A stretch of 64,000 nt of DNA, from assembly GCF_000686705.1 (NCBI RefSeq), contig NZ_JMLJ01000006.1:124001-188000 (forward strand). Direction: 5' to 3'. A program made the position numbers and the translations under genes. The notes beneath the pieces are model-generated. The model searched no databases. It worked only from the letters and a program-made list of their open reading frames with translations, and was not told where the DNA came from. Numbering within the stretch: position 1 is the first letter of the stretch; every line of letters starts with the position of its first letter. Positions 45,201 to 52,930 of the stretch are shown here, piece by piece. The DNA is from Clostridium hydrogeniformans DSM 21757. Its GTDB lineage: Bacteria > Bacillota > Clostridia > Clostridiales > Clostridiaceae.

Positions 45201-45445
45201 ACCCAGAATAGAACATAGAATCTCTTTATTTTATATAAGGTATTGGTACAAAACTTATTAGTAGTGATTTATAAATGCAACTAAAAAAGATGATTTTCAC
45301 ATCTCTAATAGTAACAATGCCTCTGTTCCATTGAGTAAAAAATATTATGAATCCTTTTGTAGATTTCATGATGAATATAATGAAAATCTCTACTGGAATG
45401 GAAATCGTTTATTGTGTTACATCTCTTTACAGTTATTTAACTTTA
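45201..45445. other. Decayed sequence between ABC relic and trpS
   Basis: No supported gene. A short open stretch on the + strand around 45270-45460 includes ESFCRFHDEYNENLYWNGNR, which looks coding in composition but lacks a start and a recognisable family. It is probably a remnant. Confidence 0.35.
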
Positions 45446-46435
45446 TTATATATAAATATTCATAGCCTTCTTAATTTCTTCAATAGTTTTATTTCCAACT
45501 ATATTTGCCTTTTCACTACCTGTAAGTATAATGTCCCGTACCTCTTCTTTATGTTCCTCATAATAACCTCGTTTTTCTCTAAATGGATTAAGGATAGAAT
45601 TTATTTCATTTGCTAAAAGCTTTTTACAAGCTACACACCCAATAGTAGCCTTTCTACACATTTCATTAATGTTTTTATGTTCACTTTCATTAAAGACTTC
45701 ATGATATTTGTTTACTGTACATATCTCTGGATTACCTTTATCTGTTATCTTTATTCTATTTACATCCGTAGTTGCCAATTTTATTTTTTCATTAACTTCT
45801 TCAGCATTATCTGATAGAAAGACTGCATTTCCAAGGCTCTTGCCCATTTTTGAATTTCCATCTAATCCAATTAGTCTTGGATTATTGCTAAGTAATGCTT
45901 TAGGCTCTTTAATAAACTCCTTACCCTTTCCATACGACTCATTAAACCTTCTTGCAATTTTTCTTGACTGTTCTATGTGAGGAATCTGGTCATCTCCAAC
46001 TGGAACTAGGTCTGCATTACAGAAAGTTATATCTGCTGCTTGACTTACAGGATATCCTAAAAAGCCATAGCTTAAATCATCATATCCATATTGTTTAGCT
46101 TCTGTCTTTATAGTTGGATTATGTCTCAATGAATTTACTGAAACAATCATTGAATAAAATACTGTAAGTTCTGCAATAGCACTTATTTTAGATTGTAAAA
46201 ACATAGTTATTTTGTTAGGATCTAATCCTATAGATAAATTATCAATTGCCACATCATAAATACTTTTGTTTATAAGTTCTGGTCTTTCAAAATGGGTTGT
46301 TAAAGCTTGTACATCAGCTAATATAATAAAAGTATCATACTCATTTTGTAGCTTAACTCTATTTTGAAGACTACCTACATAATGACCTAAGTGTAACTTA
46401 CCAGTTGTTCTATCCCCTGTTAAAATTCTCTCCAT
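45446..46435 (-). CDS. trpS: Tryptophanyl-tRNA synthetase
   Basis: 329 residues, class I synthetase. The HIGH-type motif is TGKLHLGHYVGSL near residue 12, the KMSKS-type motif is GNSKMGKSLGN near 194, and DQIPHIEQSRKIARRFN near 130 is a TrpS signature. It charges tRNA-Trp. The length is normal. AAAGGGGAG precedes the ATG. A T-box leader with a UGG specifier lies directly upstream, so expression responds to uncharged tRNA-Trp. Confidence 0.96.
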   Translation of the reverse strand: MERILTGDRTTGKLHLGHYVGSLQNRVKLQNEYDTFIILADVQALTTHFERPELINKSIYDVAIDNLSIGLDPNKITMFLQSKISAIAELTVFYSMIVSVNSLRHNPTIKTEAKQYGYDDLSYGFLGYPVSQAADITFCNADLVPVGDDQIPHIEQSRKIARRFNESYGKGKEFIKEPKALLSNNPRLIGLDGNSKMGKSLGNAVFLSDNAEEVNEKIKLATTDVNRIKITDKGNPEICTVNKYHEVFNESEHKNINEMCRKATIGCVACKKLLANEINSILNPFREKRGYYEEHKEEVRDIILTGSEKANIVGNKTIEEIKKAMNIYI

Positions 46436-46509
46436 TTTAAACTCCCCTTTATAATTTTATTTTGAAATTCACTTTACCACTATTCTTCCATAAAGATAGT
46501 TTCTTAAAA

Positions 46510-46741
46510 ATAAAAAAACTCCTATCCTAAAAGGACAGAAGTCTATAGTTCTGTTTTGCCACCTAAAAACAAATTACACGTACTAACATACGCTTCCATT
46601 ATAACGGTTAGGATTTCCGTCAACACCTACTTGCAAAGCTTTCGAGTTGCCCTCATAAGTCCATTCACCATAGGTTGAAATACTATATTTTCACCATCAA
46701 TAGCTCTCTACAATTTCATTTCCCTATGATTACTCTTCTTA
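46510..46741 (-). promoter_or_regulatory. T-box riboswitch (Trp) of trpS
   Basis: Minus-strand leader. Stem I begins with AAGAAGAGTAATC. A specifier loop GAA-UGG-AC places a UGG (Trp) codon at 46661-46663. A T-box-like GGTGGCAAAACAG lies near 46551-46563, with UGGC to pair with the GCCA end of tRNA-Trp. A terminator, ACTTCTGTCCT/AGGATAGGAGT plus seven T, lies at 46513-46543. The T-box core departs from the usual GGTGGNACCGCG but keeps UGGC. Confidence 0.82.
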
Positions 46742-46920
46742 ATCAACAGTTTAAATTTTATTTCCATTATATCCCTCTTAAAGTTACTATGTCAATTATA
46801 TAATATTATGAGTATACCATTCATTTTTACTTTTCTCCTTAATCAATTCATTTCATCCCCTTCTATAACTTAGAGGTACTACACGTAGTTCTTAAATAAA
46901 ATATTTTTTTAATTACTAAT

Positions 46921-46990
46921 CACAAATATGTAAAGATATCTTTACATATTTGTGGTTTTATTTTATACTTAGTGTAAAGATATCTTTACA
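46921..46990 (+). promoter_or_regulatory. Autoregulated promoter with two identical dyads
   Basis: TGTAAAGATATCTTTACA occurs at 46929-46946 and again at 46973-46990, 44 bp apart. The first is the core of a perfect 34-bp palindrome (46921-46954). A promoter TTTACA (46941-46946), 17 nt, TATACT (46964-46969) lies between them. The adjacent XRE protein is the likely ligand. Confidence 0.75.
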
Positions 46991-47012
46991 TTGTTTGAGA
47001 GGTGACTTAAGT

Positions 47013-47231
47013 TTGAGAGTTATTAATAATCTTAAAGAAATTAGGCAAAAGCGAGGAATTACCCAAGTAAAGATGGCTGAAGACTTGAGAATTACAAGGC
47101 AAACTATAAATGCCATTGAGAATAATAAATATAATCCTAGTTTAGAACTTGCATTAAAGCTAATTAGATACTTTGGTGTGCCTATTGAAGAAATATTTTA
47201 TTTAGAAGATGATGTAAAAAAGGAGGAATAG
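47013..47231 (+). CDS. Small XRE regulator (YgzD-like)
   Basis: 72 residues from a TTG at 47013, seven nt after GAGGTGA; longer readings run through the operator and are unlikely. LKEIRQKRGITQVKMAEDLRITRQTINAIENNKYNPSLELALKL is a compact Cro/C1 helix-turn-helix with the IENNKYNPS motif of one-domain regulators usually paired with membrane proteins. The following gene starts 2 nt after its stop. Two palindromes at its promoter suggest autoregulation. Confidence 0.88.
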   Translation: MRVINNLKEIRQKRGITQVKMAEDLRITRQTINAIENNKYNPSLELALKLIRYFGVPIEEIFYLEDDVKKEE

Positions 47232-47233
47232 CT

Positions 47234-47641
47234 ATGAACAAACATTATAAAATAATAACTTATATATTTTTTATTATACTGATTGTACTAAGCGGGTCAT
47301 TAGTAGTATATTTAATTGGAAAAGAAAAAGGAGACTATAACTTAGGATTATTTATTCCAATTGTATTTGGAGCATTATGTGGAATTGTTATTAATTTTCT
47401 AAATTCGAAATGGCATAAAAAAAGAAATGGAAATGTACCTGAAGTAGATGAGCGAAGTTTATTGCTTATGAAAAATTATTTATTAATCGTCCTTTATTTT
47501 GTGCTAATAGGTAGTAGTGCTCTACTCCTTCTACTATATCTAATGGGCATTCATACAATTGAAACTGGTATTTTAATAGTATACATGATGATATTATATA
47601 TGTTGATTGGTATGGGTACTATTGTAGTAAAACGATTATAA
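47234..47641 (+). CDS. Small four-helix membrane protein paired with XRE regulator
   Basis: 135 residues with four hydrophobic helices at about 8-28, 40-57, 79-103 and 110-130. A cytoplasmic loop has the conserved VDERSLLLMKN. This VDER-type motif and the immediate pairing with a YgzD-like regulator are common in Firmicutes, but the function is unknown. AAGGAGG precedes the ATG. It is co-transcribed with the regulator. Confidence 0.75.
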   Translation: MNKHYKIITYIFFIILIVLSGSLVVYLIGKEKGDYNLGLFIPIVFGALCGIVINFLNSKWHKKRNGNVPEVDERSLLLMKNYLLIVLYFVLIGSSALLLLLYLMGIHTIETGILIVYMMILYMLIGMGTIVVKRL

Positions 47642-47736
47642 TGGATTCTAGTATTGAAAAACTAATATTTATTATAGAGTCATAGGTAAAAATTATTTAT
47701 AAGTAAATGCTTAACAGATTATATTCAAGATACACT

Positions 47737-47767
47737 AATTTGCCACCATATTATCTGGTGGCAAATT
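47737..47767. terminator. Hairpin downstream of the XRE/membrane pair
   Basis: AATTTGCCACCA pairs perfectly with TGGTGGCAAATT around seven bases. There is no T-run directly after it, so termination efficiency is uncertain. Confidence 0.5.
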
Positions 47768-47815
47768 GATGTGAAATACTCTATTTTTATTCTACAACTC
47801 CTACATTAAACTCTT

Positions 47816-48049
47816 TTAGAAGTAGTTCTGAGATATTATAAGACTTCTTAAATAACGGCCTTCCCCTTCTTTATTATGGGGTAATGTAACAAAGCCCTCT
47901 TTTACTAAATATTCATTTGTAGCACCAAAAACTTGATGCCACACCTCATTTGATATTTCTTTTATATCCACTCTATGTCTTACCGGAGCCACTTTTGATA
48001 CATTGGCTACAAAGTTATCAAAGCCCTCTTTCACTATATGAAAGGACAT
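47816..48049 (-). pseudogene. Unrecognised fragment, probably frameshifted
   Basis: A 77-codon frame (SFHIVKEGFDNFVANVSK; EISNEVWHQVFGATNEYLVKE; HNKEGEGRYLRS) has coding-like composition but no ribosome binding site. After GRYLRS another frame continues in a plausible way as YNISELLLKEFNVGVVE to a stop near 47797, so a single-base shift is likely. I do not recognise a family. Confidence 0.35.
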
Positions 48050-48142
48050 AAATTAAACCGTAAGTGTTAAAACTCATTATAAGATGAAAATATACTAAAT
48101 TATTAATGGCATATCTCTTATGAATTTCCACACTTATTTAAA

Positions 48143-48781
48143 CTAATATTCTTTAGAAGTTTTGGATATAAAATAAAACATTTCTACAATTATAGTAATT
48201 ATAGTTAAAATAACTACATAAACAGAATATTGACTTGGAAAAAATACTGAAATCACAAATAGAACTCCTAAAATAACAAAGGTATAACCCATAGTCCTAT
48301 TTATTCTTCTCCATACCTTCTCATCTTTAAATAAACTCTTTGGACGAGCCCCATGTGTATAAGATGATATAGTTTTAGGAATATAGTTACCAACTAATAT
48401 AAAAATAAAACCTAGTAAAAAACATATAAATTTTCTAACATCTAAATTTGTACCTAATGCTATAGTAAGAGTTATACTATAAAGAACTATGCTAATAATA
48501 GGTATAATAGATTTGTATATATATTCTACTCTAGGAGTATAGTCTTTTAATGATTTTTTAGTATCATTATATATACAACTTAAGGCTTGAACTATTCCTA
48601 AAATAACTGGAAATCCAAAAAGAACAATGTTTTTATTTAAATAGCTATCAGGATTATTTCTAACGTCAAAGTGTATTGCAACTTTTTCTGGAACAGATTT
48701 ATAGAAAACCATTCCTAATATAATAGGAAGTATACAAATAATAGTTGTAGTTATTAATATTTTCCAATTAACTTTTTTCAT
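48143..48781 (-). CDS. sdpI: SdpI-like immunity/DUF1648 membrane protein
   Basis: 212 residues, six membrane helices. The N-terminal DUF1648 element VPEKVAIHFDVRNNPDSYLNK near residue 30 and the later GNYIPKTISSYTHGARPKSLF with NRTMGYTFV are the SdpI signature. In Bacillus SdpI protects against the SDP toxin and sequesters SdpR. It overlaps the ArsR-type gene by 14 nt. No sdpABC toxin genes are nearby, so it may defend against toxins from other cells or only signal. Confidence 0.82.
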   Translation of the reverse strand: MKKVNWKILITTTIICILPIILGMVFYKSVPEKVAIHFDVRNNPDSYLNKNIVLFGFPVILGIVQALSCIYNDTKKSLKDYTPRVEYIYKSIIPIISIVLYSITLTIALGTNLDVRKFICFLLGFIFILVGNYIPKTISSYTHGARPKSLFKDEKVWRRINRTMGYTFVILGVLFVISVFFPSQYSVYVVILTIITIIVEMFYFISKTSKEY

Positions 48782-49046
48782 TACCTTTCCCTCCTAATTG
48801 TTGAATCCATACTAGAATATCCTCAAAAACAGATAAATTTAGTTCATAATAAATGAAATTTTTATGCTTATTCTCCGTGACTAATCCGGCCTTCTTTAAT
48901 TGTGATAAATGATATGAAACAGTAGCATTAGTTAAATCGAACTTTTCCGCAATATCTCCCGCAGACATTTTTCCGTTTCTTAAAAGTTCTAAAATATTAC
49001 GCCTTACTGGATCAGAAATTGCTTTTAAAGTCTCTGTAAGACCCAT
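48768..49046 (-). CDS. sdpR: SdpR-like ArsR family repressor
   Basis: 92 residues. A winged helix without metal-binding cysteines: ISDPVRRNILELLRNGKMSAGDIAEKFDLTNATVSYHLSQLKKAGLV. AGGAGG precedes the ATG. It is coupled to the sdpI-like gene. Two 22-bp dyads with identical arms lie upstream, making autorepression relieved by membrane capture on SdpI the likely circuit, as in Bacillus. Confidence 0.85.
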   Translation of the reverse strand: MGLTETLKAISDPVRRNILELLRNGKMSAGDIAEKFDLTNATVSYHLSQLKKAGLVTENKHKNFIYYELNLSVFEDILVWIQQLGGKGNEKS

Positions 49047-49061
49047 TTAGTTACCACCTCC

Positions 49062-49138
49062 TATTTAGATATCCTTCTAAATACATTATATGCCTATATT
49101 AAATATTTGCAATACCTATTTAGAAAAATATCTAAATA
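49062..49138. promoter_or_regulatory. Two SdpR-type operators
   Basis: TATTTAGA-N6-TCTAAATA occurs at 49062-49083 and 49117-49138 with identical 8-bp arms and equal spacing. They flank the expected promoter of the sdpR-sdpI operon. Confidence 0.75.
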
Positions 49139-49140
49139 AA

Positions 49141-49188
49141 AAAAGGGTAACATATAAATCCTTACTTTAAAATATATGCTACCCTTTT
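49141..49188. terminator. Hairpin terminator-like element
   Basis: AAAAGGGTA...CATATA pairs with TATATG...TACCCTTTT. It lies just upstream of the sdpR promoter and ends in T-rich sequence on both strands. Confidence 0.55.
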
Positions 49189-49267
49189 ATATTGTTTTTG
49201 AATTAATGGATTTCAAGCTTTACACTCCTTAAGTAAACTACATATCAACTATTAACTAAAGCTTTAT

Positions 49268-49323
49268 TCTTAATATAATAATGATTATTTATATCTTTAT
49301 TTTTTACCTACTTTATGATTAGA
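49268..49323 (+). pseudogene. 3' remnant of a tandem copy of the following gene
   Basis: The + strand reads ILNIIMIIYIFIFYLL then a stop, closely matching the C-terminal helix of the next gene (TLNILMIIYIFIFYLIFAWL), with similar DNA. It is likely the end of a duplicated, mostly lost paralogue. Confidence 0.5.
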
Positions 49324-49538
49324 TTAACATAATTATACTTTAGTAAATAAACTTACTGAATACTACTATTATATCCAGTAAGTATTATCTTTTTTAAATA
49401 GAATTGTATATCTCTTAAATTCACTATATATATATCCATTCTTAACTCTTTCTGTAAAACATACTTTTCAAATATCCATATAATAACTACTCTATTCTTG
49501 ATAAATATGGTAAATTAATAGCTATGGAGGTGTTATTT

Positions 49539-50120
49539 ATGAAGAAAATAAAAAGAGTGCATATAAAGATATTTCTTATAATTTTAGGAATTATAATTAT
49601 TTTAATTCCTTTTATTCCATATAAACTCCCTGCCACATTAATCAATTATGAAGGTGACTATATAGATATATCTACAAATCAATCTACTGGTGGTTATCAT
49701 GTACTTTCAGGATCTGAAAAAATTGAAGAATATAAAAAAGCTGTAGGTAATCCAAATTTAAAAACAAATGAAGTTTATCAATCAACTTTTGGAAAAGAGA
49801 ATGATCAATTTAGTAAAATTAACTTTTATGTCTGCAAAGACTTTAGGTTATATGGAAAATTTATTGGCTATGAAAAAGATAATGTTCCCGTATTTGAAAT
49901 TGAAAAATGGCGTCCCTTAAATCATACCATACATATGTGGGATACTCGTTTTTGGCATAAGATTAGTATACCTTCACTTGTATTATATTGTATTTTCTTA
50001 ATATTGATGAGGAAGTTTACATTTAAACTTCCTACAACTCTTAATATACTAATGATCATTTATATCTTTATTTTTTATCTAATTTTTGCTTGGCTTCAGA
50101 GTAGTACAAATATATTTTAA
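49539..50120 (+). CDS. Membrane protein of unknown function
   Basis: 193 residues from the ATG at 49539 (GGAGG upstream; an ATG 15 nt earlier overlaps it). One N-terminal helix (IFLIILGIIIILIPFIPY), a ~100-residue extracytoplasmic domain containing NEVYQSTFGKENDQFSKINFYV, then two C-terminal helices. No family recognised. It is preceded by the remnant of a tandem copy. Confidence 0.65.
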   Translation: MKKIKRVHIKIFLIILGIIIILIPFIPYKLPATLINYEGDYIDISTNQSTGGYHVLSGSEKIEEYKKAVGNPNLKTNEVYQSTFGKENDQFSKINFYVCKDFRLYGKFIGYEKDNVPVFEIEKWRPLNHTIHMWDTRFWHKISIPSLVLYCIFLILMRKFTFKLPTTLNILMIIYIFIFYLIFAWLQSSTNIF

Positions 50121-50145
50121 AAATATATTTTATACTGGGTATTTT

Positions 50146-52449
50146 TTAATAATATACCCAGTATGCTTTGTCTTTTTTAGATGGAATCGGATACCTTTTT
50201 GACCCAGCATCCATATATCCTTTCTCTGCTCTTCCTGTTTTCTGAGCAGCCCACTCTATTCCATATAATACAGGATTCATAAATTTATCACAAACTGTTA
50301 TAAACTCATAATCTGTCTTATTAACACAAGCTTGAGTTTTACCTCCTATACGCTTATGCCAAGCATATATAAAACTATCATCGTCTCCAGTAGCAGTATT
50401 ACATGAATAAAATATAGACTTAGTATTTGAAAAAGCGTTAGAATTCAACTTTTGTATATCATCTTTTTCTATATTATAATCCTTACCAAATAACAATCTA
50501 CCTTTTTCTCCATGTCCAAATAGAGTAAACTCTGTTATTGGTATTTTTCTTATTGCACCTCCATTAGTACTTCCTGTATTTAAATAGTTTATAAATTCAT
50601 TTTTATTTGATACAAACACTAAATTTACTTTTATGTTATTTGAATTGTCATTAATATTAATTAATGAATGAAGTATATCTACAGTATTAGTAAAATTACT
50701 TATATCTTTAGATGTATAAGAATTTTTTTCAATTATCCATGTTATAGTGTTGTTTAACTTATTGTTTTCTATGGATATCTTAAACTTGTCCATTGAGTGT
50801 TCTATTAACTTCTTAATGGCAGGTTCTATAAAGTTATATTTATACCTGTTCTCATCTCCTTCCTGACCAGAAACTACTATCCATTCACCTACTTCTGAAT
50901 TATTGCTAGGTTCTGATGGTTTCCCTGGAGGTGTAGCTGTATCTTCTACTCCATTTGCAGAGTTTCCTAGATTTACTTTAGAAACTCCTAGGTCTCTTCC
51001 AGAGCTAATATTGTTATCTATTTCTATTTGTCCATCTCCACTACCTATTGTTATTGTTGAAATTTGATCTATTGCCCAATCCTTTGGTAATGGATATCCT
51101 AAATTACCACTAAATCCTGATGACATATCACATACAAAGCTACTACATGAGTATCCATTGTCAGCTACCCTGCTACATACATTTCTTGGACCATAAATTC
51201 CTATTTTATATTTAGTTTCTGTTCTTTTAAATACACCATATATTTCACTAAAGTATGGTAATATTGAGCTTGTTACATCTCCATCTAATGCATCAAAATC
51301 AACAGTAAAGTATATTATAGTTCCTTCGTCAAATCCAAAACTATGTGCTGACTTAATAGCTTCTTTCGCATCTATATTTCCTTGATATGAATTAAAGTAT
51401 GATAATTTATATCCCCCTGTTTCAAAAATAGGATAAATCTTTAATTCATTTGATAAAATAGTATTTATTTCACTTTGAGTCATTTTAAACTTACCGGTTA
51501 AATATCTCCCAACAGAAACATATCCATTGTTTTTTATTGTCTTAGCTTTGGCATCTGTTATTGTAGTTGCACAATCACACAGAGTACCTTTTCTATTTTT
51601 ATCTCCCGTACTAACTAATAAAGATGCCCAGGTTTGCATTCCTACTATTCCATCTGCTGATAATGCGGCGAAACCTTGAAACTCTCTTACTGACTCCTTA
51701 AGTCCTGCTCCAAACTGACCATTAAATCCTTTTGGATCAAATCCATTGCAATAAAGCAAATATTGTAGTATATAAATAAACTTAGTCTTGTTACTTCCAA
51801 CAGATAATAATGGAGCAAGTTTAGTTGTTGAAGGTCCAAATACTCCATTAGGAACCTGTATCCCTTCTTCAATTTGGAACGCATATAATAAAGCTTTGTT
51901 TGTAGCACTCGCATAAATTCCATCACAAGGAACTAGTCCTATATCTGATGCAAAATATTGATTAGATGAATAGTTTGAATTAAGATATTTTTGAACTGTT
52001 CTTATCTGTTCATCTCCATGGTATTCTCCATAATTCAGTAATGTAAAAGCATCCATTGATAGAATAGCCTTCATTAACAAGGCATTTACTTCTCCTGTAT
52101 TTGGTATTCCAGCATCAACTTGAAGCTTTTTTATAGCTCCTTGCACACCATTACCAAACCTTCCATCAAACCCAATTGGATTATATCCCTTACAATATAA
52201 ACCTCCTTGTAATATATAGTTTTGATTTGTTTTGTCTGACCCTAAAGCTAGATTTTTAAATGAACTAGTTGTCGCTGGACCAAAGTTCCCATTTGGAGCT
52301 TCTATTCCTAATTCAATTTGAAGTGCTGTTATAAGCCCTTTCATTGTCCCCCATCCAGTCACTCCATCCTCTGATATTCTTTTAAATCTTGGATTATCAC
52401 CATAAGTTTTATTAAGCCAAACTTGTGTTTCTAATACCATCATGTCCAT
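50146..52449 (-). CDS. Peptidoglycan-binding protein with GH25-like (DUF1906) domain and possible His-Cys C-terminal domain
   Basis: 767 residues, no signal peptide. Residues 1-285 hold four peptidoglycan-binding-like units in two pairs, including FGPATTSSFKNLALG and FGAGLKESVREFQG. Residues ~290-490 match the DUF1906/Rv2525c glycoside-hydrolase-like fold (GYVSVGRYLTG, IYPIFETGG, IIYFTVDFDA, KIGIYGPRNVC, DWAIDQIS). A proline-serine linker follows. The last ~220 residues include FTLFGHGEKGRLLFG and SIFYSCNTATG, a His/Cys pair placed as in caspase/gingipain-like and DUF4347 domains. GGAGG precedes the ATG. It could be a wall hydrolase, an effector or an orphan phage-like lysin. The downstream end is at the convergent membrane-protein gene. 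Confidence 0.72.
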   Translation of the reverse strand: MDMMVLETQVWLNKTYGDNPRFKRISEDGVTGWGTMKGLITALQIELGIEAPNGNFGPATTSSFKNLALGSDKTNQNYILQGGLYCKGYNPIGFDGRFGNGVQGAIKKLQVDAGIPNTGEVNALLMKAILSMDAFTLLNYGEYHGDEQIRTVQKYLNSNYSSNQYFASDIGLVPCDGIYASATNKALLYAFQIEEGIQVPNGVFGPSTTKLAPLLSVGSNKTKFIYILQYLLYCNGFDPKGFNGQFGAGLKESVREFQGFAALSADGIVGMQTWASLLVSTGDKNRKGTLCDCATTITDAKAKTIKNNGYVSVGRYLTGKFKMTQSEINTILSNELKIYPIFETGGYKLSYFNSYQGNIDAKEAIKSAHSFGFDEGTIIYFTVDFDALDGDVTSSILPYFSEIYGVFKRTETKYKIGIYGPRNVCSRVADNGYSCSSFVCDMSSGFSGNLGYPLPKDWAIDQISTITIGSGDGQIEIDNNISSGRDLGVSKVNLGNSANGVEDTATPPGKPSEPSNNSEVGEWIVVSGQEGDENRYKYNFIEPAIKKLIEHSMDKFKISIENNKLNNTITWIIEKNSYTSKDISNFTNTVDILHSLININDNSNNIKVNLVFVSNKNEFINYLNTGSTNGGAIRKIPITEFTLFGHGEKGRLLFGKDYNIEKDDIQKLNSNAFSNTKSIFYSCNTATGDDDSFIYAWHKRIGGKTQACVNKTDYEFITVCDKFMNPVLYGIEWAAQKTGRAEKGYMDAGSKRYPIPSKKDKAYWVYY

Positions 52450-52477
52450 TTGTTATTACCTCCTTATTTTTTGAATA

Positions 52478-52556
52478 AAAAAACACCCATATAATACTAG
52501 CTAGTATACTTAAGGAAACTTAATCTACTAGTATTTCAATATTAGGTGTCTTTTTA
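52478..52556. terminator. Long interrupted hairpin upstream of the lysin-like gene
   Basis: AAAAACACC pairs with GGTGTCTTTTT, with inner ATACTAG/CTAGTAT pairing. It lies about 30 nt before the lysin-like start codon, so it may attenuate transcription reaching that gene. Confidence 0.55.
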
Positions 52557-52609
52557 TCTATATAATTATCTATGTTACTATTATATATAGCCTTTATAAT
52601 ATTTTAATG

Positions 52610-52800
52610 TTATCTTAATTCTTCTTTAATGCACGTAATTCACACATTTCATTTTCATCTTTCCTCTATTAAACTTTATTTTATATAAGTCCGATAGTTG
52701 CTGTACATTTGTTTTAACTTTAGTAATCTTTTCTCTTCCTCATTCATAGTTTCAAATTATCCTCTAATATAACATTACTAATTCTTCAACCCCATTCTAT
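52610..52800 (-). pseudogene. Decayed phage late-gene regulator (RinA/ArpU type)
   Basis: Minus-strand frames broken by shifts and stops still read LEDNLK, then ETMNEEEKRLLKLKQMY, then TCIKEELR before a stop at 52610. These match, in order, the second half of the intact regulator at 24.1 kb (EEDNSMLK, ETMEEEDIRLLKMKYK, MCIKEAFN). It lies upstream of the lysin-like gene on the same strand, the relation the intact copy has to the tail operon. Confidence 0.65.
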
Positions 52801-52815
52801 TTAACTTACAACACA

Positions 52816-52856
52816 AAAATAAAGAGCATATTATAATATAATGCTCTTTATTTTTT
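52816..52856. terminator. Terminator of the MocR-type gene
   Basis: AAATAAAGAGCAT pairs with ATGCTCTTTATTT across an AT-rich loop. It lies about 75 nt downstream of the MocR-type stop codon. Confidence 0.75.
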
Positions 52857-52930
52857 AAGGTAATAGTAAAGATAATGAAATCCTTAAATTTAGAAAATTA
52901 AATACTGTACTAAATTTCATCACTGAATTT

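Noticed and set aside
45347-45616. 89-codon frame on the + strand
   Set aside because: Largely antisense to the 3' end of trpS; hydrophobic low-complexity translation without a ribosome binding site.
50146-52449. Second endolysin of the tail locus
   Set aside because: It is 23 kb away, has no holin partner and carries an extra C-terminal domain; only a decayed regulator links it to phage genes.
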